From the NCBI GenBank assembly GCA_947630075.1, contig CANRGF010000015.1:1-13095 (forward strand): DNA of 13,095 nt, given 5' to 3'. Origin of the DNA: an uncultured Clostridia bacterium. Lineage in GTDB: Bacteria > Bacillota > Clostridia > Christensenellales > UBA1242. How positions within the stretch are numbered: the first letter of the stretch is position 1; every line of letters starts with the position of its first letter. Under the pieces are notes generated by a model. That model did not search any database and was not told the DNA's origin. It saw only the letters and a program-made list of their open reading frames with translations. A program made the position numbers and the translations under genes. Below, one piece after another: positions 6,051-12,390 of the stretch.

Positions 6051-6113
6051 AGGAGGAGGATAAGCCGATAAATGTGAAATTTTGCGCAAGCAAAATGAAC
6101 AAAATGAGGCTTA
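6051..6113 (+). promoter_or_regulatory. Structured rsmI leader: remote SD followed by a hairpin
   Basis: AGGAGGAGG (6051-6059) is the only strong SD ahead of rsmI but lies 64 nt from its ATG. Between them TAAGCC (6061-6066) pairs with GGCTTA (6108-6113), enclosing ATTTTGC/GCAAAAT (6079-6085 and 6090-6096) with a GCAA tetraloop and an asymmetric internal loop. If folded, the SD lies about 11 nt from the ATG at 6124. Alternatively the SD serves an upstream ORF from GTG at 6074 to the TGA at 6125-6127, overlapping the rsmI ATG. Confidence 0.5.
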
Positions 6114-6123
6114 AGACGACGAT

Positions 6124-6927
6124 ATGATTTATTTTGTTGCAACGCCGATTGGCAATCTCGATGATTTTAGTTTTAGAGCGGTTGAAGTGCTTAAAAATTG
6201 CGATGTTATTGCGTGTGAGGACACGCGGCATAGCAAAATTTTGCTTGACCATTATGGCATTAAAGCCAAGACTATCTCCTATCACAAATTTAATGAAAAC
6301 ACGAGTGCTGACGGCATAATTGAATTAGAAAAGGCGGGCAAAAACATTGCAGTTATTAGCGATGCAGGCATGCCTGTGATTAGCGACCCGGGCAATATTT
6401 TGGCAAAAAAACTGATTGAGCAAAATATCAAATTCACAATAATTCCCGGCGCAAATGCGGGGCTTTCTGCCCTTGTTTTATCCGGCTTTGACGCGAGCAA
6501 ATTTGCGTTTTTTGGCTTTTAGAGCGAAAAAAATAAAGAGATGAAGCAACAGTTGGAGGACATAAAAAATTTTGACGGCACGCGCATTTTATATTCATCA
6601 AAATATAACATCAATAAGGATTTAAACAATCTATTTTTGACACTTGGAAATGCAGAAATTGCCATAGTTAGCGAAATAACAAAACTGCATGAAAATGTGA
6701 TTTTTGCCACCCTTCCTTTTGAATTAAATGAGCCTAAAGGAGAGTTTGTTTTGGTTATTAAAAACGCGGCTAAAACAAGCGAAATTCCAGCAGAAAAAGA
6801 GATTATTGCCGAGTTAAATAAACTAACAAAAACCATAGATAAAAATGATGCAATTAAACTGATTAAAGACAAATATAAACTAACAAAATCTTATGTTTAT
6901 AATCTATATGAGAGAAACAAAAAATGA
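6124..6927 (+). pseudogene. rsmI: 16S rRNA (cytidine-2'-O-)methyltransferase, interrupted by in-frame TAG
   Basis: RsmI methylates the 2'-O of C1402 in 16S rRNA using SAM. The first part (132 residues) has the family strings ATPIGNLDDFSFRAVEVL, CEDTRHSKILL, SDAGMPVISDPG and IPGANAGLSALVLSGF. After GF (residue 132) a TAG at 6520-6522 interrupts the frame where the family reads GFLP. The same frame continues with SEKNKEMKQQLEDIK through another 133 codons that match the RsmI C-terminal domain, to TGA at 6925-6927. There is no frameshift, and the full length of about 267 fits the family. A one-base change (TTG to TAG) would explain it. Possible readings are a recent nonsense mutation, a sequence error, or readthrough. 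No ordinary SD lies near the start. Confidence 0.82.
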
Positions 6928-7667
6928 TTAATCTAAAAATTACGCCAATGACATTGAATAAACAAGCATGTTCAATCGCAGGTTTCTTTTGTGATGGAAA
7001 AAATAACTCAACCACCGCTTTTTCTAAATTTTTTGGCTTAAATGAAGATGAAATTTTGGCTGAAAATAATTTTGCAAAAAAGGTTAAGATTGTCAAAAGT
7101 GGGATTAAAAATTTGTTTGAAGAAAAATTGAGCGAAATCAAACAAAAGGCAAAAGATTTTCAAGCGGAATGGGAAGAAAAATCTGCCTTTATAAACACCG
7201 AATTTAATAAAATTTTTGGAGAATTGCCAGAGATAAATTGCATTGGCAGAGTTGGAATTAATTACTGCTGCCCAAGATTTTTAAAAACGGCTTCTTTTGA
7301 CTTATTTTATGAGTTTGACAACGCTCTTGCGATGCAAGTTGCAGCACACGAAATGGCTCATTTTGCTTGGTTTTATGTTTGGAAAAAAGTTTACCCAAAA
7401 CACACCGAAGATAAATATGATTGGCCAAATTTAGATTGGTTAATAAGTGAAATTTCGATTGACCCAATTTTCTATTATTCTAAGTTGAAAAATCTTTCTA
7501 AAAAGCGCCCAGCTTATGACATTTTTTATATGTCAAAAATAAATGGCAAACCGCTAATAAATTATGTTAGAAAGTTATATAGAGAGAACTCATTAAAAGA
7601 TTATATGAAAAAAATTTATAACTTTTTTAAGCAAAACCCTGCTTTAGCAAAGGTTTTAATTAATTAA
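6924..7667 (+). CDS. Putative zinc metallopeptidase-like protein (HEXXH)
   Basis: The 247-residue protein contains AAHEMAHFAWF with an HEXXH motif at H142-H146. E176 (WLISEISID) lies 30 residues downstream and could be the third metal ligand of a gluzincin-type site. No signal peptide or membrane helix is evident, so it is probably cytoplasmic. The N-terminal half is charged and probably helical. The ATG at 6924 overlaps the rsmI stop in the ATGA arrangement, suggesting translational coupling in one transcript. I do not recognise a named family. Peptidase activity is inferred from the motif alone; it could also be a non-catalytic metal-binding protein. Confidence 0.75.
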   Translation: MINLKITPMTLNKQACSIAGFFCDGKNNSTTAFSKFFGLNEDEILAENNFAKKVKIVKSGIKNLFEEKLSEIKQKAKDFQAEWEEKSAFINTEFNKIFGELPEINCIGRVGINYCCPRFLKTASFDLFYEFDNALAMQVAAHEMAHFAWFYVWKKVYPKHTEDKYDWPNLDWLISEISIDPIFYYSKLKNLSKKRPAYDIFYMSKINGKPLINYVRKLYRENSLKDYMKKIYNFFKQNPALAKVLIN

Positions 7668-7698
7668 AATGAAATATTTGATTAAAAATCATTAAAAT

Positions 7699-7727
7699 TT
7701 TACAAATTTCAAATTTTGTGCTATAAT
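7699..7727 (+). promoter_or_regulatory. folD promoter, positioned for a leaderless mRNA
   Basis: TTTACA (7699-7704), 17-nt spacer and TATAAT (7722-7727) with an upstream TG (extended -10). Six nt separate the -10 from the folD ATG at 7734. There is no SD. Confidence 0.82.
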
Positions 7728-7733
7728 ATATGT

Positions 7734-8573
7734 ATGATTATTTTAGATGGAAAAAGTTTAGCGCAAGAAATTAAAAATGAGGTGAAAGAAAAAGTTTCTT
7801 CTTTAATTAAAAAACCAACTCTATCTTGCTTGATGGTTGAAGGCAATTCTGCCAGCGAGATTTATGTGAGAAATAAACAACATGCTTGTGAAGAGTGCGG
7901 CATGGCTTCTAAACTTATAAGACTAAACAAAAATATTTCACAACATGAACTTGAAGAGGCAATCAAAAAAGAAAATAAAGATAAAAATGTCTCTGCAATC
8001 CTTTTGCAACTGCCACTTCCAAATGGTCTTGATGAAGAAAGCGCCATTAACAAGATTGACCCGAAAAAAGATGCTGACGGGCTAACAAATGAAAACATGG
8101 GCAAACTATTTTTAAAAGAAGTTTCCAATTTTGCGCCTTGCACACCGAGCGGAATAATAAAACTGCTTGATAAATATAATGTGCAAATAGAAGGAAAAAT
8201 TGCCGTTGTGATGGGAAGAAGCAAACTCGTTGGTCAGAGTATTGCTCACCTACTTTTGCAAAGAAATGCGACCGTTATGCTTTGCCACAGCAAAACTAAA
8301 AATTTAAAGAAAATCACACGCATGGCAGATATATTAGTTGTTGCCATTGGCAAGGCTAAACTTATTAAAGCAGACTTTGTGAAATCTGGTGCGGTGGTTG
8401 TGGATGTTGGCATAAACAAAGTTGACGGAAAACTTTGTGGAGATGTTGACTTTGAAAGCGTGAAAGAAAAATGCTCTATGATTACACCTGTGCCGGGAGG
8501 AATTGGTCCGCTTACTGTGGCTTGCTTGATGGAAAACACTTATAAATTAGCAAAAAGCAATCCAAACTTTTAA
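7734..8573 (+). CDS. folD: Bifunctional methylenetetrahydrofolate dehydrogenase / methenyltetrahydrofolate cyclohydrolase
   Basis: FolD interconverts 5,10-methylene-, 5,10-methenyl- and 10-formyl-tetrahydrofolate with NADP, supplying one-carbon units for purines and formyl-Met-tRNA. The 279-residue protein has all main signatures: SEIYVRNKQHACEECGM with the catalytic YVXXK lysine, LLQLPLP, KKDADGLTNENMGKL, PCTPSGIIKLL, the dinucleotide-binding VVMGRSKLVGQSIA segment and TPVPGGIGPLT near the end. The ATG at 7734 is preferred over an in-frame ATG at 7716: the latter would place the start codon upstream of the -10 box and adds MCYNIC, which does not belong to the family. The mRNA then begins at the start codon. 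Confidence 0.95.
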   Translation: MIILDGKSLAQEIKNEVKEKVSSLIKKPTLSCLMVEGNSASEIYVRNKQHACEECGMASKLIRLNKNISQHELEEAIKKENKDKNVSAILLQLPLPNGLDEESAINKIDPKKDADGLTNENMGKLFLKEVSNFAPCTPSGIIKLLDKYNVQIEGKIAVVMGRSKLVGQSIAHLLLQRNATVMLCHSKTKNLKKITRMADILVVAIGKAKLIKADFVKSGAVVVDVGINKVDGKLCGDVDFESVKEKCSMITPVPGGIGPLTVACLMENTYKLAKSNPNF

Positions 8574-8609
8574 TCGTTTAAAATTAACTAAATTTTTTAA
8601 AAAAACTAA

Positions 8610-8635
8610 AAAATTGTGCCATTTTGCACAATTTT
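8610..8635. terminator. Bidirectional terminator downstream of folD
   Basis: AAATTGTGC (8611-8619) and GCACAATTT (8626-8634) form a perfect stem flanked by A and T tracts on both sides. It lies between folD and the converging minus-strand genes. Confidence 0.8.
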
Positions 8636-8656
8636 ATTAATTATTTCAATGAATTT

Positions 8657-8896
8657 TTAAAATTTATTTATTTCTTTAATTTGCCTTTCAACATGATTTG
8701 TGTAAAGCCGGGTGAAATACTGCACTTTAAAATCGCAAATCCTAAGTTTTTTTTCAACCTTTTTGATTCGTGCGCTCGTTTCTTTTCTTAAGCTTTTAGA
8801 CTTTGAATTTCTATAACTTTTTTCTAAAGCAATGGCACATCGTGCAAGCTTTGCTCTATGTTGCTTTGCATTGAACAATTCCAAAACCAACTTCAT
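8657..8896 (-). CDS. Small basic protein of unknown function
   Basis: The 79-residue protein is rich in Lys and Arg and low in Gly and Pro. It is probably two or more long helices, with charged heptad-like stretches around residues 20-55 (SKSLRKETSARIKKVEKKL). A nucleic-acid-binding or coiled-coil protein is possible, but no family is recognised. The ATG at 8896 comes one base after the stop of the preceding gene, with a GGAGAG SD inside that gene's end, so the two are co-translated. The gene ends in TAA before the shared terminator at 8610-8635. Confidence 0.65.
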   Translation of the reverse strand: MKLVLELFNAKQHRAKLARCAIALEKSYRNSKSKSLRKETSARIKKVEKKLRICDFKVQYFTRLYTNHVERQIKEINKF

Positions 8897-8897
8897 T

Positions 8898-9641
8898 TTA
8901 ACTCTCCAGTTCGTGCAATAATTTAGATTTCACAGTATCAAATGGTATGTGCTTTAAAAAATCTTTATATTTTAAATATTGTTTTTGATTGATGCACCCA
9001 CCTTTATATATGGCTTTTAGGCTTGCCGTGTTCTGCGTCCTAGTGAGTAGATTTTGCCAGTTATATTCGTTCCTGTTGTTTATTTCCAACCATTGCGGGA
9101 TATAATCCAAGCAAGGCTCTAATTCTGCATAGTTGCCAGAAGCAATCGCATTTAAAATGTTTGCATAAAATTCATACACTTCATGGTATTTTGACTCTTT
9201 ATTTGCGTATTTTGCTAGGTTATCTATCTTACACAAACTATTAAAGAGCACCATTAATTCCACCAATTTAGGGACATCAACATCTCGAGCGTCTATTTTG
9301 TGCTCTTCGATAGTTGAATCCTTTAAGAATGCGATGGACACTTCAAGTTGGTGAATATTTTCAAAAATAAGCGCGTCATATTCTACTGTGTGAGTGAGCT
9401 TAATATCCACATAATCTCCACAGTATATATTGGCCGAATTTTCCTTTTTCGGGCAAAAACCTTTATTGCAAAAAGAACTAACACTATAAACATATCTTGA
9501 TAACTGCGCCATTTCTTCATTAGTCAAATTAAATCTAGACAACACACTTGTTAAAATTTTGCCTAATTCTTTTTGCTCTTTTTTCCCATAATATATTTCA
9601 AAATCCTCGCAATAATGAGGAATTATTTGGACATTTTTCAT
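8898..9641 (-). CDS. Hypothetical protein, first gene of a two-gene operon
   Basis: The frame is open from 9731, but the start at 9641 is chosen: MKNVQIIPHYCED has a GGAGGT SD at 9651-9646, and the upstream codons lie within the 5' UTR predicted from the promoter. The 247-residue protein is soluble. It has a cysteine cluster (SFCNKGFCPKKENSANIYC, near residues 55-74), then mixed helices and a Trp/Tyr/Asn-rich stretch (PQWLEINNRNEYNWQNLL). The spaced cysteines could bind metal but form no standard zinc-finger pattern. I do not recognise a family. It is coupled to the small basic protein gene downstream. Confidence 0.7.
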   Translation of the reverse strand: MKNVQIIPHYCEDFEIYYGKKEQKELGKILTSVLSRFNLTNEEMAQLSRYVYSVSSFCNKGFCPKKENSANIYCGDYVDIKLTHTVEYDALIFENIHQLEVSIAFLKDSTIEEHKIDARDVDVPKLVELMVLFNSLCKIDNLAKYANKESKYHEVYEFYANILNAIASGNYAELEPCLDYIPQWLEINNRNEYNWQNLLTRTQNTASLKAIYKGGCINQKQYLKYKDFLKHIPFDTVKSKLLHELES

Positions 9642-9709
9642 AAGTACCTCCAAATTTTTCAAACCCATAGAATAATTTAATGTTAGAATATATTTGAAAA
9701 TAAATGCTG

Positions 9710-9732
9710 TTTGAGCTCTTAACAAGCTCAAA
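9710..9732 (-). repeat. Inverted repeat in the 5' UTR of the hypothetical operon
   Basis: TTTGAGCT and AGCTCAAA (8 bp, 7-nt loop) begin about 9 nt into the predicted transcript. It may be a stabilising 5' hairpin or a protein-binding site. There is no T tract after it, so it is not a terminator. Confidence 0.5.
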
Positions 9733-9747
9733 ACTACTATTATAAAA

Positions 9748-9776
9748 ATAATAACACTGGAAAATTAATTTGTCAA
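9748..9776 (-). promoter_or_regulatory. Promoter of the hypothetical operon
   Basis: Consensus TTGACA (9776-9771), 17-nt spacer, TATTAT (9753-9748). It gives a 5' UTR of about 100 nt with a normal SD, unlike the adjacent fic gene. Confidence 0.8.
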
Positions 9777-9820
9777 GAGTTGAAATTCTATAAGTTTAAA
9801 AAATTGCAACGAAATGTGAA

Positions 9821-11149
9821 TTAATAACTTACCGTTCTTTCTTTTGATTTTATTTGTTCGTTATAGAGTTTGATTAGCCAATCAGCAAAAATTGCACTAT
9901 CTTTGCTTTTTATTGCTTTGTAAATTGCGGAATTATATTTTATCTTTGACTCTATGCCAACTGAATAAATTGGTGGGATTAAATCGTTTGAAGAAAATAA
10001 ATAGTCCATCAGCAATCTTGATGTCCTGCCATTGCCGTCCTCAAAAGGATGAATATACACAAATTCAAGAGATATTTTCCCAATAGTTTTTATAATTTCT
10101 TCTTCAGTTAAACTATCCCATTCTATACTTTTTATTTTCAATAGCAAACTGCTTAATTTTTCTGTTATTTTTTTGTGGTCTAATAATGTTTCAGACCAAT
10201 CAGCATTATTCAGCCCTCCGCCATGAAAATTTTGTTTTCTTGTGCGCGAATATTCATCTTGTAAAAAGCATTTTCTAACAGACATGATTAATTTTTCGAT
10301 GTCCATATTTTTATTTAATGAATATAGTTTCAAAACTGTTTTGGCAAGAGATAATGCATCTTCACCATCTTTCAAACCTGCTTTTGCATCAAATATAATA
10401 TCACTTCCAATGCTTCGCAGAGCCAAATTTTCAAGAAATTCATAATTAAAGGATTGCTTATCAATAAAATGAAAAACCTTACCTTCCTTTTTATATTCTT
10501 CAATTACTGAAAGTCTAATTTGGGCGTTGCGGTCAACATGTCGCTTAATAATTCCACTTTCTTGTGGATATTTCAAAGTTAAGGCGGAGATGTCTATTTT
10601 TGAATATTCTGTTTTAATAGTTTCAAGTAGAGTTGCTATTCTTCTTTTCAGCTCTTTAAACTGCCTTTTTTGAAATTTGACTTTTTCTAATTGTTCTTTA
10701 TATTTTTCTCTTGCTTCTCTATTTAAAAGCTTAGGCTTCTTTTCTGGCAATTCTGCACCAAATTCTTTTGTGAAACTTAAAATATATTCATCATTAATTG
10801 CCGATAAGAATTCTATCATCCTTTCATAATAGTAATATTTTGAGATTTTATAAAAATCTCCCTTATTGTTCTTGTCCATGTTTATGAGGAATTCAAACTC
10901 TTTTAATTCTTGCTGGGATTTTAATATTTTTTCACAATCCTTTTCCGCACACACATAAGACTTTATCACCTCATCTCCATATCTTTGACCATGCTCATCA
11001 TAGATGTGTAATTGGCTCATAATTTTAAGTTTTAGATAGTTCGCTTCGATGTCGTTTTTGTCATAAAATTCAAAAATAGATGCCAGCCCTCTTTCATCTA
11101 TTTGCTTAAGCATCACTTCCGCTCTATTTATTATTTTTTCTAATTCCAT
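9821..11149 (-). CDS. Fic-domain protein (putative AMP transferase)
   Basis: Fic enzymes transfer AMP or another nucleotide phosphate from a donor to a Ser, Thr or Tyr hydroxyl of a target protein. The complete core motif HPFEDGNGR is at residues 367-375 (HPFx[D/E]GNGR) and is followed by the typical TSRLLMDYLF helix. The catalytic His367 and the phosphate-binding GNGR are intact. The first 230 residues or so are mainly charged helices (coiled-coil-like around 145-185) with no recognised domain. I see no clear inhibitory (S/T)XXXE(G/N) helix, so the mode of control is unknown. At 442 residues it is longer than toxin-type FicT proteins. The ATG at 11149 follows the -10 box by 6 nt and has no SD. 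An XRE regulator lies just upstream. Confidence 0.88.
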   Translation of the reverse strand: MELEKIINRAEVMLKQIDERGLASIFEFYDKNDIEANYLKLKIMSQLHIYDEHGQRYGDEVIKSYVCAEKDCEKILKSQQELKEFEFLINMDKNNKGDFYKISKYYYYERMIEFLSAINDEYILSFTKEFGAELPEKKPKLLNREAREKYKEQLEKVKFQKRQFKELKRRIATLLETIKTEYSKIDISALTLKYPQESGIIKRHVDRNAQIRLSVIEEYKKEGKVFHFIDKQSFNYEFLENLALRSIGSDIIFDAKAGLKDGEDALSLAKTVLKLYSLNKNMDIEKLIMSVRKCFLQDEYSRTRKQNFHGGGLNNADWSETLLDHKKITEKLSSLLLKIKSIEWDSLTEEEIIKTIGKISLEFVYIHPFEDGNGRTSRLLMDYLFSSNDLIPPIYSVGIESKIKYNSAIYKAIKSKDSAIFADWLIKLYNEQIKSKERTVSY

Positions 11150-11155
11150 ATTTTA

Positions 11156-11184
11156 ATAATACAACTATATCAGCAAAATGTCAA
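11156..11184 (-). promoter_or_regulatory. fic promoter, positioned for a leaderless mRNA
   Basis: TTGACA (11184-11179), 17-nt spacer, TATTAT (11161-11156) on the minus strand. Six nt separate it from the ATG at 11149, and no SD exists. This is the same geometry as the holB and folD promoters. Confidence 0.82.
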
Positions 11185-11206
11185 GATTTATGGATTTGAC
11201 CATAAC

Positions 11207-11229
11207 AAAAAAAACTTAACTATAAGTTT
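11207..11229 (-). terminator. Terminator after the XRE gene
   Basis: AAACTTA (11229-11223 on the minus strand) and TAAGTTT (11218-11212) form a 7-bp stem with a 4-nt loop, followed by a run of T. It is AT-rich and probably weak. It separates the regulator transcript from fic. Confidence 0.55.
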
Positions 11230-11255
11230 AAAAATAAAAGAATATTAAAAATTAA

Positions 11256-11459
11256 TTAATCCTCCAACCCAAGCAGATAATCAACCGTTACACCAAATAT
11301 TTTTGACAACATTTCTAACTGCTCCAAATTGCACTCGCGTTGCCCAGTTTCCCAATAACTTATGGTTCTAACATTTATCATTAACAAATCTGCCAAGGTT
11401 TGCCTTGACATCATTTTTTCAACTCGCAACTCTTTCAATCTTTCAGGAAATTTAATCAT
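11256..11459 (-). CDS. XRE-family helix-turn-helix regulator
   Basis: The 67-residue protein is a minimal Cro/C1-type HTH domain: RLKELRVEKMMSRQTLADLLMINVRTISYWETGQRECNLEQLEMLSKIFGVTVDYLLG. The turn and recognition helix lie at about residues 18-39, and the ending DYLLGLE is typical. There is no extra sensing domain. It is divergent from the 75-residue membrane protein gene, and two 13-bp palindromes lie in the shared promoter region, so it probably represses itself and the divergent gene. No SD is visible before the ATG; TAAAAT (11473-11468) lies 8 nt upstream, so its mRNA may also be almost leaderless. A role in controlling fic is possible but not shown. Confidence 0.85.
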   Translation of the reverse strand: MIKFPERLKELRVEKMMSRQTLADLLMINVRTISYWETGQRECNLEQLEMLSKIFGVTVDYLLGLED

Positions 11460-11473
11460 TTTAAATGATTTTA

Positions 11474-11515
11474 GAACAAAATGTTCAAAAATACTTGACT
11501 TGGAACAAAATATTC
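11474..11515. promoter_or_regulatory. Two palindromic operator candidates between the XRE and membrane-protein genes
   Basis: GAACAAAATGTTC (11474-11486) is a perfect inverted repeat (GAACA, AAA, TGTTC), and GAACAAAATATTC (11503-11515) differs at one base. Their centres are 29 bp apart, close to three helical turns. The first touches the putative -10 box of the XRE gene; the second fills the spacer of the divergent promoter. This is the classic position for autoregulation by a small HTH repressor. Confidence 0.72.
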
Positions 11516-11523
11516 TATATACT
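11495..11523 (+). promoter_or_regulatory. Promoter of the small membrane-protein gene
   Basis: TTGACT (11495-11500), 17-nt spacer, TATACT (11518-11523). The operator candidate at 11503-11515 lies inside the spacer. Confidence 0.75.
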
Positions 11524-11547
11524 ATTTTTAGTAAAAGGAGTAAAAAT

Positions 11548-11775
11548 ATGTTCGCAATTTTAGGTGCAAGTGTAGGATTTTGGTGTATATATGCTTTAAT
11601 TGCTTTAATATTTAAGCATAAAAAGAGTTTAATTATTACATCAATTCTTGGGCTAGTGGCCGGTTTAGGAGCATTATTGGCAAGACAAAATTATATTACT
11701 TTAGTTGGATCTGTTATAGCGATTGTATTAATCATTTTAATTAAGCCAATTCAAATTAAAAAAGATAACAAATAA
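11548..11775 (+). CDS. Small integral membrane protein, probably XRE-controlled
   Basis: The start at 11548 is chosen because it has an AAAGGAG SD with 7-nt spacing and follows the promoter; the longer in-frame extension to 11362 runs back through the promoter and the XRE gene. The 75-residue protein is almost wholly hydrophobic, with segments at about 2-22, 28-45 and 49-66, short basic turns (KHKKS) and a basic C-terminal tail (KKDNK). No family is recognised. A small membrane protein beside a lone HTH repressor could be a phage-derived, immunity or stress-response pair. Confidence 0.75.
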   Translation: MFAILGASVGFWCIYALIALIFKHKKSLIITSILGLVAGLGALLARQNYITLVGSVIAIVLIILIKPIQIKKDNK

Positions 11776-11801
11776 TTGCATATTAAAACATTTACATAGA
11801 A

Positions 11802-11827
11802 AAAAACTTATTTTTTAATAAGTTTTT
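11802..11827 (+). terminator. Terminator after the small membrane-protein gene
   Basis: AAAAACTTATT and AATAAGTTTTT form an 11-bp stem with a 4-nt loop, followed by ATTTTTA. The symmetric A and T tracts would allow action in both directions. Confidence 0.75.
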
Positions 11828-11892
11828 ATTTTTATATAAAGATTTTATAAATAAAAAGCCATTTCATTTCGACCTATTTCAAAGAAGATGCA

Positions 11893-11974
11893 ATGAAGGG
11901 AAAGGCCGTTTGCCACTTCATAATGCGAGCAAACGCTTATAAATGAAAAAGCTCACTGAAATTCAGTGAGTTTT
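11893..11974. repeat. Hairpin repeat copy 2 with terminator-like tail
   Basis: ATGAAG (11893-11898) pairs with CTTCAT (11916-11921) around a GGC/GCC stem. Then come the shared tail ATGCGAGCAAACGCTTA and a palindrome, CTCACTGA/TCAGTGAG (11952-11970), with A and T tracts. The arrangement and most of the tail repeat at 12271-12359, behind the intact 5S gene. Read on the minus strand it is a terminator following the 5S fragment at 12057-12091. Confidence 0.7.
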
Positions 11975-12056
11975 GATTAAAACGATTTTTGCTATTTTTT
12001 ATCCTTTGGATAATAAAAAATCGCGAACAGCCATAAAGACCATTTGCGATGCAAGT

Positions 12057-12091
12057 TGATGGCAACGTCCTTATCTTACCGGGCCGTCTCC
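12057..12091 (-). pseudogene. Remnant of a 5S rRNA 3' end
   Basis: The 35 bases match the 3' end of the intact 5S gene (12391-12424) apart from one substitution and one extra base, including the invariant CCGGTAAGATA-type block read on the minus strand. The rest of the 5S gene is missing; a GCGTTTG fragment just beyond may be another scrap of it. Together with the terminator copy at 11952-11974 it marks a decayed or partly duplicated rRNA operon end. Confidence 0.8.
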
Positions 12092-12270
12092 GCGTTTGCA
12101 ATTCGTACTTTTTATCATTTGTTCACAAGTTTGCAAATTTCATTTTTTGCACGATTGCTCCTTATCCCCACAAAACATACTTTTTGCGGGGACCCCGACA
12201 CTTAGCTGGAGATGAAACGAAAAAAAACTCTGCAAAAATAACAAATCCTTATTAAACCGGAAAAGGAGTA
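12092..12270. other. Intergenic DNA between the 5S remnant and the rRNA terminator
   Basis: No gene is seen. A hairpin at 12165-12192 has CCCC/GGGG and CAAAA/TTTTG stems around a 5 to 6-nt loop with one mismatch. On the minus strand an AAGGAG precedes a very short GTG frame (MQKMKFANL), too short to call. Part of this stretch loosely resembles the rsmI leader. Confidence 0.45.
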
Positions 12271-12359
12271 ATGAGGGAAAAACAGCCTGCTGGTTGTCCC
12301 TCATAGAATGCGAGCAATCGCTTAAAAATGAAAAAACCCACTGAATTTCAGTGGGTTTT
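12271..12359. repeat. Hairpin repeat copy 3 and rRNA operon terminator
   Basis: ATGAGGGA (12271-12278) pairs with TCCCTCAT (12297-12304) around a CAGC/GCTG stem. It is followed by ATGCGAGCAATCGCTTA and the palindrome CCCACTGA/TCAGTGGG (12337-12355) with an A6 tract on one side and T4 on the other. Read on the minus strand, the palindrome ends in T6 about 32 nt past the 5S 3' end, so it is the likely terminator of the rRNA operon. Confidence 0.78.
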
Positions 12360-12390
12360 GATTAAAGCAAGCGAATTGCTCGCATCAGGT

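Noticed and set aside
6124..6927. Genome-wide reassignment of TAG to a sense codon
   Set aside because: Only one coding-region TAG is strongly suggestive, and a single-base change explains it. Most genes here are uninterrupted and simply do not use TAG, which is common in AT-rich genomes.
11893..11943. Short ORFs in the hairpin repeats (MKGKAVCHFIMRANAYK, MKENHKWCSFIKGGG, MREKQPAGCPS)
   Set aside because: The frames are not kept between copies, SDs are weak or misplaced, and the shared feature is the hairpin rather than the peptide.
12106..12150. Similarity of minus-strand sequence to the rsmI leader (TGAAATTT-GC...TGAACAAA)
   Set aside because: The match is short, gapped and AT-rich; I could not separate it from chance.
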